Assembly: GCA_910575255.1 (NCBI GenBank)
Contig: CAJTEM010000039.1
Coordinates: 1-46,963 of the forward strand
DNA: 46,963 bases
Source: Lachnospiraceae bacterium
GTDB taxonomy: Bacteria > Bacillota > Clostridia > Lachnospirales > Lachnospiraceae
Direction of reading: 5' to 3'
In this document: piece by piece, positions 9,162 through 17,943 of the stretch
Position numbering within the stretch: position 1 is the stretch's first letter
How the letters are laid out: every line of letters starts with the position of its first letter
Translations under genes and position numbers: made by a program
The notes under the pieces: generated by a model
The model's input: only the letters and a program-made list of their open reading frames with translations
Told to the model about the DNA's origin: nothing
Database searches by the model: none

Positions 9162-9197
9162 AATGATTGCCTCCCTTTTTCGTCTTGCCGCTATCGG

Positions 9198-10052
9198 TTA
9201 TTCGTTGATTGCCCTCAGAAATCTCCTCAGCGCATCCTGCCAGTCCGGCAGCCGCTTAAAACCATTCTCTGTCAGCTTTTCTTTACTCATCCGACTGTTT
9301 GCCGGGCGCTTTGCCTTGGCCGCAAATGCCTCACTGCTGACCGGGGTCACTTTCACTTCATCCATACCGGCCTGACGAAAGATCTCTCTGGCAAATTCAT
9401 ACCAGCTGCACTCCCCCTCATTTGTCGCATGATAGCAGCCATAACGGTCTGTCTGAATCATATCCGTCAAAAGCCGCGCCAGATCATAGGTATAGGTAGG
9501 GGAACCCACCTGATCATCCACCACACTGACTGCGCCCTTCTCTCTGCCCAGGCGCAGCATGGTTTTGATAAAATTCTTTCCTGCCACACCGAATACCCAG
9601 GCAATGCGTACAATAAAATACCGATCCACCAATTCCTCAATGGCGATCTCACCTTCGTATTTTGTCTGCCCGTATACATTCAGAGGAGCCCGTTTATCAT
9701 CCGGTTCCCACGGGCGCGTTCCTTTACCGTCAAATACGTAATCCGTGCTGATATACATCAGCTTCACCCCTGCCTCCCGGCAGGCCACGGCCACATTGCG
9801 GGTTCCCTCTCCGTTGATTTTCCGGCAAAGCTCCACCTGATCCTCAGCAGCATCTACTGCAGTATATGCTGCACAATGAATCACTGCGTCAGCCTTTGCC
9901 TGAGAAATCACACGGCGGCAGGCATCCGCATCCGTAATATCCATCTCCTCTACGTCCACGCCGATACCTTCCAGCCCCTGCCGTGCCAGCTCATTCATCA
10001 AATCCGTGCCAAGCTGTCCCTTGGCGCCAGTCACCAATACCTTCATGCTCAT
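9198..10052 (-). CDS. rfbD: dTDP-4-dehydrorhamnose reductase
   Basis: This 284-residue short-chain reductase carries out the last step of dTDP-L-rhamnose synthesis. The Rossmann motif VTGAKGQLGTD begins at residue 6. The STDYVFDGKG stretch and the YGQTKYEGE Tyr/Lys pair form the catalytic site typical of RmlD. AGGAG precedes the start by 8 bases; an alternative ATG lies two codons in. It is 27 bases after rfbB on the same strand and is probably cotranscribed. Confidence 0.95.
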   Translation of the reverse strand: MSMKVLVTGAKGQLGTDLMNELARQGLEGIGVDVEEMDITDADACRRVISQAKADAVIHCAAYTAVDAAEDQVELCRKINGEGTRNVAVACREAGVKLMYISTDYVFDGKGTRPWEPDDKRAPLNVYGQTKYEGEIAIEELVDRYFIVRIAWVFGVAGKNFIKTMLRLGREKGAVSVVDDQVGSPTYTYDLARLLTDMIQTDRYGCYHATNEGECSWYEFAREIFRQAGMDEVKVTPVSSEAFAAKAKRPANSRMSKEKLTENGFKRLPDWQDALRRFLRAINE

Positions 10053-10079
10053 TCTTGTCTGCTCCTGTTTTCAAGCCTG

Positions 10080-11102
10080 TTACAGTCTCTCTCCATACAT
10101 CTTCTGGAAATAATTGCTGTATTCACCGCTGATGATATGCTCCCACCACTCGCGGTTCTCCAGATACCACCGGATCGTCTGCTCAATCCCGGTATCAAAA
10201 TTATAAACCGGTTCCCAGCCAAGCTCCTTCTCCAGCTTTGCCGGATCAATCGCATACCGCATGTCATGTCCCGGGCGGTCTGTTACATATTTGATCAGGC
10301 TCTCCGGCTTATCCAGGGCGCGCAGGATCGTCTTCACTACCTCCAGGTTCGTCCGCTCGTTATGGCCGCCGATATTATAGACACAGCCGTCCTCTCCCTT
10401 GCGGATGATCAGGTCGATCGCCTGGCAATGGTCATAGACATGAAGCCAGTCACGGACATTTGCCCCGTTTCCATACACCGGAAGCTCCCCGTCTGCCAGC
10501 GCCCGGCTGATCATCAAGGGGATCAGCTTCTCCGGAAACTGATAAGGCCCATAGTTATTCGAGCAGCGGGAAATCGAGACCGGAATGCCGAAGGTCCGAT
10601 GATAAGCCATCACAAACAAATCCGCACTTGCTTTGGAGGAAGAATAGGGGCTGGAGGTATGCAGCGGCGTCTCCTCCGTGAAGAACAGATCCGGCCGGTC
10701 TAGCGGCAGATCTCCGTACACCTCGTCTGTAGATACCTGATGAAAACGCTGAATGCCAAACTCCTTGCAGGCATCCAGCAAGGTTGTGGTTCCCATCACA
10801 TTCGTCCTCACAAAAATCCCCGGATCTGTGATAGAGCGATCCACATGGCTCTCTGCCGCAAAATTCACCACCACATCCGGCTTTTCCTTTTCAAACAGGC
10901 CGAAGATAAATTCCCGGTCTGCGATGTCACCCTTAACAAAACGGTAATTCGGCTTATTCTCTACCGGCTTTAAAGTTTCCAGATTACCGGCATACGTAAG
11001 GGCATCCAGATTGATAATCTCATCCCCCGGATACTTTTCTGCCATATAATGTACAAAATTTCCGCCAATAAAACCAGCTCCGCCTGTTACAATAATCTTC
11101 AT
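10080..11102 (-). CDS. rfbB: dTDP-glucose 4,6-dehydratase
   Basis: This 340-residue extended short-chain dehydrogenase converts dTDP-glucose to dTDP-4-keto-6-deoxyglucose. It has GGAGFIGGNF at the N-terminus, STDEVYGDLP (catalytic Thr-Asp-Glu) and YSSSKASAD (Tyr-x3-Lys), all as expected for RmlB. The start at 11102 is preceded by AAAGGAAAC. It lies downstream of rfbA, with a 73-bp dispersed repeat in the 159-base gap. Confidence 0.96.
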   Translation of the reverse strand: MKIIVTGGAGFIGGNFVHYMAEKYPGDEIINLDALTYAGNLETLKPVENKPNYRFVKGDIADREFIFGLFEKEKPDVVVNFAAESHVDRSITDPGIFVRTNVMGTTTLLDACKEFGIQRFHQVSTDEVYGDLPLDRPDLFFTEETPLHTSSPYSSSKASADLFVMAYHRTFGIPVSISRCSNNYGPYQFPEKLIPLMISRALADGELPVYGNGANVRDWLHVYDHCQAIDLIIRKGEDGCVYNIGGHNERTNLEVVKTILRALDKPESLIKYVTDRPGHDMRYAIDPAKLEKELGWEPVYNFDTGIEQTIRWYLENREWWEHIISGEYSNYFQKMYGERL

Positions 11103-11184
11103 ACTATCTGTTTCCTTTCTCTATCTGTATTAAATATTGCTGCATAATTACACCATATCAGCATCTCCGATGCAAAGCAACAGT

Positions 11185-11257
11185 GTATGCGGCCCTCGCA
11201 GCATTCGCCAAATGCGCATACAAGCACAGCGCCCGGCTCATTGCCCACGGGAATCAT
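11185..11257. repeat. 73-bp dispersed intergenic repeat, copy 2
   Basis: This is the ungapped second copy of the element at 5695-5767, in the same orientation. It sits between rfbA and rfbB inside the transcription unit, so it would be present in the mRNA. Confidence 0.7.
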
Positions 11258-11261
11258 TTCT

Positions 11262-12155
11262 TCAGAAATTGTGGATTCTGTCAATATATTTGCCATCCAG
11301 TACATCCTTCAGGTACTGTCCATACTGATTCTTTTTCAAAATCTCATAAGTCTTAAGCACCTGCTCCTTATCGATCCAGCCGTTCAGCCAGGCAATCTCC
11401 TCCAGGCAGGCAATCTTGCGGTGCTGATGCGTCTCAACCGTCTTCACAAAATTAGTCGCCTCCACCAGTGACTCATGTGTCCCGGTATCCAGCCAGGTAA
11501 ATCCCTGGCCCAGCAATGTCACATCCAACTCACCATTCTCCAGATAGATCCGGTTCAGATCTGTGATCTCCAGCTCACCGCGGGCAGAGGGCTTCAGATT
11601 CCGTGCATATTCCACGACACGATTATCATAGAAATACAGGCCAGTCACACAATAATTGGATTTCGGCTTTGCCGGCTTTTCTTCAATGGAAACAGCCTTA
11701 CCGTTCTCGTCAAATTCTACAATACCAAAGCGCTCCGGGTCATCCACATAATAGCCGAATACGGTTGCCCCCTTCTCTTTTGCTGCCGCAGCACGCAGCC
11801 GTTTCTTTAAGCCCTGTCCGTGAAAAATATTATCTCCCAGCACCATGGCAACCGAATCATCTCCAATGAAATCCGCGCCAATGATGAAAGCCTGGGCCAG
11901 GCCATCCGGACTGGGCTGCACCGCATAGTGAAGATGAATGCCAAACTGGCTTCCGTCGCTCAGCAATGCCTCAAAACGAGGCGTATCCTCTGGTGTCGAA
12001 ATAATCAAAATATCCCGGATTCCCGCATTCATCAGCACAGAGAGCGGATAGTAGATCATCGGCTTATCATAAATCGGCAGCAGCTGCTTGGAAGTCACCT
12101 TGGTCAATGGATAAAGACGTGTACCGGATCCTCCGGCCAGAATAATTCCCTTCAT
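11262..12155 (-). CDS. rfbA: Glucose-1-phosphate thymidylyltransferase
   Basis: This 297-residue enzyme makes dTDP-glucose from dTTP and glucose-1-phosphate, the first step of dTDP-rhamnose synthesis. The N-terminal [11 protein letters not shown] with later [15 protein letters not shown] and [13 protein letters not shown] are RmlA signatures. The start at 12155 was chosen because AAAAGGAG lies 7 bases upstream and the family begins MKGIILAGG; a longer in-frame extension to 12212 has no conserved residues. The operon order is rfbA-rfbB-rfbD-glmM. The epimerase rfbC is absent here and must be elsewhere if rhamnose is made. Confidence 0.96.
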   Translation of the reverse strand: MKGIILAGGSGTRLYPLTKVTSKQLLPIYDKPMIYYPLSVLMNAGIRDILIISTPEDTPRFEALLSDGSQFGIHLHYAVQPSPDGLAQAFIIGADFIGDDSVAMVLGDNIFHGQGLKKRLRAAAAKEKGATVFGYYVDDPERFGIVEFDENGKAVSIEEKPAKPKSNYCVTGLYFYDNRVVEYARNLKPSARGELEITDLNRIYLENGELDVTLLGQGFTWLDTGTHESLVEATNFVKTVETHQHRKIACLEEIAWLNGWIDKEQVLKTYEILKKNQYGQYLKDVLDGKYIDRIHNF

Positions 12156-12242
12156 CTGTAATCTCCTTTTCTGCGGATCTGAGCTGTCCTGCTTATCGGT
12201 ATAATTCCGCATTTTTCCTGTTTTTCCTGATTTATCTTTTGT

Positions 12243-12271
12243 ACTATATCACACAATAGCTTAGAATTCAA
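12243..12271 (-). promoter_or_regulatory. Promoter of the rfbABD-glmM operon
   Basis: On the minus strand TTGAAT (12271-12266), a 17-base spacer and TATAGT (12248-12243) lie about 90 bases before the rfbA start. Confidence 0.7.
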
Positions 12272-12293
12272 TTAAGGTTTCTTAAAATTATCC

Positions 12294-13097
12294 TTAGTTC
12301 TCCCCTTCGTTACGGTTCACAGGCACCCTTTCTTCCACCTCCACAGCAAATAGCAGAGTCCGCGCATTGGCCATCTCATAGCTGCAGGTCACCAGTACGA
12401 ACATGGAATCCACGGATTCTTCCGGAACCTCCGCAAACGCACAGGGCTCCAGCCGCTTGGCCATCCACTGATCGAATTCCTCCCGGGAATGAAACTGCGT
12501 CTTTCGGACAATGCCGTCCGCACTGCTGTAATAGCAGGCAACTGCCTTAAGGTGAATGGTTCTTTCTGGCGTATAGATCTCAAAATACTGGTGATCTTTA
12601 AAAAAATCCTCCTCTTTAAATCTTTCCAGAGCTTTGAACATGGAACCATCTTTCATATGATGCCCGTAAATCGGGTTGTTCCATCCCGAAAAATCCGGTT
12701 TGCTGTCGCAATCCAGATAAATAGCCCCGTAAGCACTGGAATTCCCGTCAAAATCCACATGCAGATAATGCTCATTATCCTCCGGATCATGTACGATCGG
12801 ATAATCAATCACCGTATCCGGAATCCGGATCCATCCCACAGTGTCCGGATTTCTGTCCCGCAGCTCTTCAAAATTGATCGGTGACACATAGGGCGCCTCT
12901 GTCTCCTCCACTGATGTCTCTGTCTCGATTATAATCTCCTTTGTAACCTCTGCGGATGTCTCTGGCTGCTCTTGCTCCTTTTTAAAAAAGCTTCCCGTCA
13001 AAGCTGCTGCCCCGATTCCTGCCACCGCAAGCAGCAACAGCAGAATCCAAAACGCTCCTCTTCCCTTCCCCCTGCCGGAATCCATGGAATCTCTCAT
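12294..13097 (-). CDS. Class B-type sortase
   Basis: This 267-residue protein has one N-terminal membrane segment (about residues 13-33, WILLLLLAVAGIGAAALTG), a Glu/Thr-rich stalk and a sortase domain from about residue 85. Sortase catalytic residues are visible: the His in NPIYGHHM, the Cys in FVLVTCSYE and the Arg in NART. The IYGHH...SMFKAL pattern and the downstream FFKDHQYFEIYT fit class B. Sortases join a C-terminal sorting signal of a secreted protein to the wall; no LPXTG-like substrate is visible in this window. The start at 13097 follows AGGGGAG by 10 bases. An in-frame extension upstream to 13226 overlaps the cls end and looks non-coding. Confidence 0.88.
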   Translation of the reverse strand: MRDSMDSGRGKGRGAFWILLLLLAVAGIGAAALTGSFFKKEQEQPETSAEVTKEIIIETETSVEETEAPYVSPINFEELRDRNPDTVGWIRIPDTVIDYPIVHDPEDNEHYLHVDFDGNSSAYGAIYLDCDSKPDFSGWNNPIYGHHMKDGSMFKALERFKEEDFFKDHQYFEIYTPERTIHLKAVACYYSSADGIVRKTQFHSREEFDQWMAKRLEPCAFAEVPEESVDSMFVLVTCSYEMANARTLLFAVEVEERVPVNRNEGEN

Positions 13098-13174
13098 CTT
13101 AACCTGTCTCCCCTCTGATTTTGCCAGCTTCTCCAATGCTGGTACTGTATTCACCGTTATTTCCGCGATAAATC

Positions 13175-14785
13175 CTACAGCAGCGGCGAAAGCAGTCGGC
13201 TTCCCTGCTCCCGGATTCTCATACACAGGCCTCTTGCCCGATAGATTTCCCGGGTCACCTCCCTGCAGTTTACCAGATCATCCAGAAAAATCGCTTCCAG
13301 ATGTTCTGTCGTCTCTTCATCATAGATGGTTGCATTGACCTCAAAGTTCAGTTCAAAGCTGCGGATATCCATATTCGCCGTACCATAACAGCTGACCCGT
13401 CCATCCACCATCACACCCTTTGCATGCAGAAAACCATTCTCATAAATGTAGCATCGGGCGCCGGCATCCACCAGCTCTCCCATATAAGAACAGGTTGCCC
13501 AATAGACAAACGGGTGATCCGGCTTGCAGGGAATCATCAGCCGCACATCAATCCCGGATCCTGCTGCAATCTTCAATGCGCTGAGAACCGCATCATCCGG
13601 AACAAAATAAGGCGTCTGAATATAGATATGATGCCTGGCTTTATGAAAAAGCTGCAGATAATTGTCTCTTACCTGCCGCTGCTTGGAATCCGGTCCGCTG
13701 GCAATGATCTGAATCCCCAACAGTCTTCCCAGAACATGCTTATCCGCTATCTCCTCTTTCTCTATATCTTCCCCTGCTTCTGTTTCCGCTTCCGTTCCTG
13801 TTCTCACCGCTTTCTTCTCCGACAAAGTCCTTTCTGCCTCAGCAGTCCGCTTTTCCCCCTCCTTCGGCACTCCAAAGCCAGACAGGCAGCTGCAATCGGA
13901 AAAATACCAGCCATTTAAAAACAGATTTTCCTTCCCCGCATAATTCCAGTCCAGGGCAAACCGAATCTGCAGGCTGATCACCGCGTCTCCGGTAATCTTC
14001 AGATGGGTATCCCGCCAGTATCCCATACGCGGATTCTTCCCCAAATACTCCCGGCCAATGTTAAAGCCTCCCACATAGCCGGTTCTCCCGTCAATCACTA
14101 CAATCTTCCGGTGGTTCCGATAATTCACCCGCAAATTCAGCTTTCCCAGAAACGGCGGAAAAAAGCTGACAGTGCGAATTCCTGCCCGCTGCAGTTCATG
14201 CCACCGGAAGCGCGGCATCAGCCTGCTTCCCATGCCATCGTAAAGAATCCGGATCTCCACCCCTTTTTCTGCCCGTTCCTTCAGAATCGGCAGCAGAGAA
14301 CCAAACAGCTCATCATCCTTAATGATGTAATACTGCATATGAATAAAATGCTTTGCCTCTGCCAGTTCCCTGCGCAGATCCGCAAACTTTTCTTCCCCAT
14401 CCGTAAATATCTCTACCTGATTCTCCAGAGTCAGCACAGCACCGGCCTGTTCCAGATTGTAGCAAACCAGATCCCCATAATCAGCAGCGAGAGGATCCTC
14501 CAGATACAAAAAACCGTTTTTCAGAATACGCTCCTGCTGCCTGGCGGAGGCGCTCAGACGATCCTCCACCTCCTTAATCCGGAACATCTTGCTTTTGCGG
14601 TAATCCTGGGCAAATATCAAATAAAAGAAAAAACCGAATACCGGAACAAAATACAGAACCAGAAGCCAGGTCCACACTGCTTTCGGATCCCGCCTCTGAA
14701 AAAACACAATCACCACCGACAGGATCAGATTCATATACAGCAAATGCTCCATCAGCCAATCCCACACCACTAACACCTGCGTCAT
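13175..14785 (-). CDS. cls: Cardiolipin synthase, phospholipase D family
   Basis: This 536-residue membrane enzyme joins two phosphatidylglycerols to make cardiolipin. Two N-terminal membrane helices (about residues 15-29 and 37-58) are followed by two PLD active sites, NHRKIVVID (His225) and LHAKGVMVD (His454), each followed by G-T/G-N context. A Glu/Lys-rich low-complexity insertion (about residues 305-350) lies between the two PLD halves and is not usual for the family. The start at 14785 is chosen because the first membrane helix begins there and AAGG lies 9 bases upstream. The longer frame to 14893 would overlap the DUF4250 gene, which ends 14 bases before this start. Confidence 0.93.
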   Translation of the reverse strand: MTQVLVVWDWLMEHLLYMNLILSVVIVFFQRRDPKAVWTWLLVLYFVPVFGFFFYLIFAQDYRKSKMFRIKEVEDRLSASARQQERILKNGFLYLEDPLAADYGDLVCYNLEQAGAVLTLENQVEIFTDGEEKFADLRRELAEAKHFIHMQYYIIKDDELFGSLLPILKERAEKGVEIRILYDGMGSRLMPRFRWHELQRAGIRTVSFFPPFLGKLNLRVNYRNHRKIVVIDGRTGYVGGFNIGREYLGKNPRMGYWRDTHLKITGDAVISLQIRFALDWNYAGKENLFLNGWYFSDCSCLSGFGVPKEGEKRTAEAERTLSEKKAVRTGTEAETEAGEDIEKEEIADKHVLGRLLGIQIIASGPDSKQRQVRDNYLQLFHKARHHIYIQTPYFVPDDAVLSALKIAAGSGIDVRLMIPCKPDHPFVYWATCSYMGELVDAGARCYIYENGFLHAKGVMVDGRVSCYGTANMDIRSFELNFEVNATIYDEETTEHLEAIFLDDLVNCREVTREIYRARGLCMRIREQGSRLLSPLL

Positions 14786-14799
14786 AACTTCTGACCTTC

Positions 14800-14979
14800 T
14801 CACATAAACTGATTTTTCTCTCTGCTGTAGTGATAATCCACCGCTCCCAGCTTCTTCTCCAGCTCCTCCTGCTTTACTCCAAGCCCTCCGCACAATTCCT
14901 CAAGGGAAGAATAAAAATCCCTCAGCTGAGTATTCACATAACTCAGCAGCATCCATGGATCCTTTGGAATCTTTGCCAT
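14800..14979 (-). CDS. DUF4250 family small protein
   Basis: This is a 59-residue protein beginning MAKIPKDPWMLLSYVNTQLR. The sequence matches the conserved start I know for the DUF4250 family of Firmicutes (PKDP.MLLS..N..LRD.Y.SL..LC). Its function is unknown. AAGGAG lies 8 bases upstream of the ATG at 14979. The stop is 14 bases upstream of the cls start, so the two are probably cotranscribed. The C-terminal half (EELEKKLGAVDYHYSREKNQF) resembles a small helix-turn-helix-like fold, which is inference. Confidence 0.85.
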   Translation of the reverse strand: MAKIPKDPWMLLSYVNTQLRDFYSSLEELCGGLGVKQEELEKKLGAVDYHYSREKNQFM

Positions 14980-15093
14980 AATTTTCTCCTTCTTAAGTAT
15001 TTCCTGTTGTCTGAAAAATACGAGTTATGGTAATATTGTTATTAAGAAATCATACAACGTTTTTTTTAAAATGTAAAGGAAAGGAAATCCCTG

Positions 15094-16104
15094 ATGATGA
15101 AAAGAATCCTGATGATTGCCACTGGCGGCACGATTGCCTGCAAAAGCAGTGAGGCCGGGCTGAAGCCGTTGATTACCTCTGATGAACTTTTAAGTTATGT
15201 CCCGGATACCCGCGAATTCTGTCAGGCCGATACGCTTCAGCTTATCAACATTGACAGCACGAACATGCAGCCCTGCCACTGGCTGAAAATTGCTGCCGCC
15301 ATCCGGGAACATTATGATGCCTATGACGGCTTCGTCGTCTGTCACGGTACAGACACCATGGCCTATACTGCCGCAGCTTTGTCCTATCTGATCCAGAACT
15401 CTCCCAAGCCCATTGTCATCACCGGAGCCCAAAAGCCCATTGATCTGGAAATCACAGATGCCAAGACCAATTTAACCGACAGCCTGCGCTTTGCCTCCCA
15501 TGATAAAGCCTATGGAGTTACCATCGTTTTTGACGGCAAGGTGATCGCCGGCACCCGGGGCAAAAAGGAACGCACCAAAAGCTATAATGCCTTCTCCAGC
15601 ATCAACTTCCCTTATATTGCCACGATTCAGGACCAGCAGGTGATCTTTTATCTGGATGATAAAGCACTGCTGACAGACTCCATCCGGTTTTATGACCGGC
15701 TGAATCAGAAAATCGCACTCCTGAAGCTGATCCCCTCCCTGGAAGCAGGAGTTCTCACCTACCTTGCCGACCACTATGATGCCGTGATCATTGAAGCCTT
15801 CGGTGTGGGAGGCCTTCCCTCCTATGATTCCGGGGATTTCCATAAGGCAATCCGTCAGTGGACCGAAACCGGAAAGACCGTGGTCATGACCACCCAGGTC
15901 ACCAATGAAGGCAGCAACATGTCTGTCTATGAAGTGGGGAAAACCATCAAGCAGGAATTCGGTCTGCTCGAATCCTATGACATGACCTTAGAGGCAACCG
16001 TCACCAAGCTTATGTGGATCTTAGGCCAGACCAGAGAACCCGGGCAGATCCGGGAGCTGTTTTACAGAACCATCAACCGGGATATCTTATATACTGCCAG
16101 ATAA
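15094..16104 (+). CDS. L-asparaginase, cytoplasmic type I
   Basis: This 336-residue protein hydrolyses asparagine to aspartate and ammonia. Both Thr-containing active-site motifs are visible: ATGGTIA at residues 9-15 and CHGTDTM near residue 89. The Lys of the TDAKTNL stretch is also present. There is no signal peptide, so it is the cytoplasmic AnsA type rather than periplasmic. GGAAAGGAAA lies upstream of two consecutive ATGs (15094 and 15097), and either may be used. A plausible promoter (TTGTCT at 15007, 18 bases, TAATAT) precedes it. It is divergent from DUF4250 and convergent with the GerA-family gene. Confidence 0.92.
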   Translation: MMKRILMIATGGTIACKSSEAGLKPLITSDELLSYVPDTREFCQADTLQLINIDSTNMQPCHWLKIAAAIREHYDAYDGFVVCHGTDTMAYTAAALSYLIQNSPKPIVITGAQKPIDLEITDAKTNLTDSLRFASHDKAYGVTIVFDGKVIAGTRGKKERTKSYNAFSSINFPYIATIQDQQVIFYLDDKALLTDSIRFYDRLNQKIALLKLIPSLEAGVLTYLADHYDAVIIEAFGVGGLPSYDSGDFHKAIRQWTETGKTVVMTTQVTNEGSNMSVYEVGKTIKQEFGLLESYDMTLEATVTKLMWILGQTREPGQIRELFYRTINRDILYTAR

Positions 16105-16147
16105 CAAGAGAAATCCCATGTTTTCTTTTCCCGCCGGTCGCCTTTCC

Positions 16148-17554
16148 TTATCTCTCCATGGGCAGCCGTCCCCGCAAAAACCTCTTTTTCAGCTCGCTCC
16201 ATTTAAAGGGAATCAGGGGATAAATATAGCTCTTCCCTGCTATGGTCTTGTTAAATATAATCGCGCACAGGGAGATAACAACCCCGGCCCCGTATCCCCA
16301 CACATTTAACAGCGCTGTCAGAATCAGGATCATTACCCGCATGAACTTCAAAGCATAACCCAGTTCAAAGCTGGACTGGCTGTAATTGGCAACGGTGACA
16401 AATGCCATATAAAGCATAGTCTCGGAGTTGAACCATCCGGATTTTACCGAGTATTCTCCCAGCACGATACCGGCAATCACACTTAAGGGTGTAGTCAGCA
16501 TATTGGGGGTATTGATAGCTGCCAGCCGCAGGCCGTCAATGGCAAATTCCAGAATTAAAAGCTGCCAGATCAGCGGCACATAGTAGGGGTCTGCCAGCTG
16601 GATAAATTCCAGCCAGGGAGGAATCATCCCCGGATTCATCATGAAAAGCAGCCAGGTGGGTGTTAAAAGCAGGCACAAGGCAGCGGTTACCATCCGGGAC
16701 AAACGGAGATAAGTGCCGGTAACAGGCGGAAAATAATAGTCGTCCGCCTCCTCGATAATGTCAAATACCGAGGAGGGAAGAATCATGGCTGCCGGAGAAT
16801 TATCCACCAGAATCACGATATTTCCCTCCAGAATACAGGCCGCCGCTGTGTCCGGACGCTCGGAGAATTTGAATTTGGGAAAGGGATTGTACCATTTATG
16901 AGGATAGATACACTCGGCCAGGCTCTCCTGGTTCATGGTCAGGGCATCCACCTTCAGTCCCTGAATCTGCTCCTTAACCTTTTTTAACAAATTCTCGTCC
17001 TGCCTGCCGTCCATATAGCAAACGGCAATATCCGTGCGGGAGCTCTCTCCTGCTGTCAGGATCTCCATGGTCAGCTTCGGATCCCGGATCCGGCGGCGGA
17101 TCAGGGCTGTATTAAAAATCAGCGTCTCCACAAAGCCGTCCCGCGAGCCGCGCATGACCTTATCCTTCTCTGGCTCCCCCACACTCCTGGCCGGATAGGT
17201 ACGGCAGTCAATGGTCATGCATAACTCAAAACCGTCAATAAACAGACAGGATATACCGGCCAAAAGCTGTACCAGCATATCCTCCTCTTCTTTTACCAGT
17301 CCGATCTCTCCGTAAGGCAGGTATTTTTTAGAAAATCCGTGGGCATCCTCAGGCATATCCGCCTCCTTGATGGCCCACCAGGACTGCATCATTTTCAGCA
17401 ATACCTCATCCTTGGTAAAGCCGTCCACAAAGAACAGCGCCGCCTTCCTTCCTGCAATCTCAAAGGTCCGGTAAACAATATCAAAATTTTTATCTGTCTG
17501 CAGAACCCTCTTTAATCGTTCCACATTATCCGATAAGGACTTTGAAAATTCCAT
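16148..17554 (-). CDS. GerA-family spore germination protein (possibly SpoVAF-like)
   Basis: This 468-residue protein has a soluble N-terminal half and a C-terminal half with about five membrane helices. Features include the family's DCRTYPARSVGEPE.DKVMRGSRDGF stretch and the following RRRIRDP. GerA proteins form inner-membrane nutrient receptors in spores together with GerB and GerC partners. Neither partner is nearby, so a SpoVAF-like role may be closer; this is uncertain. GGAGG lies 4 bases before the ATG. This gene is the best evidence in the window that the host forms endospores. It converges on the asparaginase gene with 43 bases between them. Confidence 0.88.
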   Translation of the reverse strand: MEFSKSLSDNVERLKRVLQTDKNFDIVYRTFEIAGRKAALFFVDGFTKDEVLLKMMQSWWAIKEADMPEDAHGFSKKYLPYGEIGLVKEEEDMLVQLLAGISCLFIDGFELCMTIDCRTYPARSVGEPEKDKVMRGSRDGFVETLIFNTALIRRRIRDPKLTMEILTAGESSRTDIAVCYMDGRQDENLLKKVKEQIQGLKVDALTMNQESLAECIYPHKWYNPFPKFKFSERPDTAAACILEGNIVILVDNSPAAMILPSSVFDIIEEADDYYFPPVTGTYLRLSRMVTAALCLLLTPTWLLFMMNPGMIPPWLEFIQLADPYYVPLIWQLLILEFAIDGLRLAAINTPNMLTTPLSVIAGIVLGEYSVKSGWFNSETMLYMAFVTVANYSQSSFELGYALKFMRVMILILTALLNVWGYGAGVVISLCAIIFNKTIAGKSYIYPLIPFKWSELKKRFLRGRLPMER

Positions 17555-17692
17555 GCTGCCTCCTCCGCATCCATTAATCCTTTGTTACGGTTCGCCGGCA
17601 TCCTGACATACAAGCTGCCACAGGCTATCCGCCACGCCTTCCCCGACATCCGGCCCGGCCGTATGAACCATAACAAGACTTCTTCACATTCA

Positions 17693-17704
17693 GTATGTAC
17701 ATAC
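17693..17704. promoter_or_regulatory. Perfect 12-bp palindrome upstream of the GerA-family gene
   Basis: The perfect palindrome GTATGTACATAC lies about 140 bases upstream of the GerA-family start. It may be an operator or chance. A CATACTG that weakly resembles a forespore sigma -10 overlaps it on the minus strand, but I cannot find a convincing -35. Confidence 0.3.
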
Positions 17705-17757
17705 CAGATAAAAATTATCCTGCCTGAAAATGATTTTAATGTAGAATCCGTTAAATA

Positions 17758-17930
17758 AGAATCCTGCTCCGCAGGATTCTCTGCCTGCGGCGGTTCGCTT
17801 CAGCGACATCATTCCTTTCCGCCGCAGCGTGATCCTCGCGGAGCGTTTTTATATCATAGGATGCACTTTCCTATGATATAAGAAATACCCTTTCCAGGCA
17901 GGAACATATATTCCTTGCCCGGAAAGGGTA
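17758..17930 (-). terminator. Cluster of four hairpins after the FabK-like gene
   Basis: Read on the minus strand from the flavoprotein gene, the first hairpin (17930-17886, TACCCTTTCC with GGAAAGGGTA arms) is followed by TTTCTT and is a likely terminator. Next are 17880-17850 (11-bp ATAGG-containing arms), 17827-17785 (CTGCGGCGG arms) and 17780-17758 (10-bp GAATCCTGC-type arms, 3-base loop). The 17555-17943 gap contains no gene that I can see. Confidence 0.6.
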
Positions 17931-17943
17931 ATGATCTAAGCTT

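Noticed and set aside
8835-10703. 622-codon open frame on the plus strand across glmM, rfbD and rfbB
   Set aside because: It is antisense to three clear enzyme genes, has no ribosome site and no recognisable motif, and is rich in His, Ile and Arg as expected for a mirror frame.
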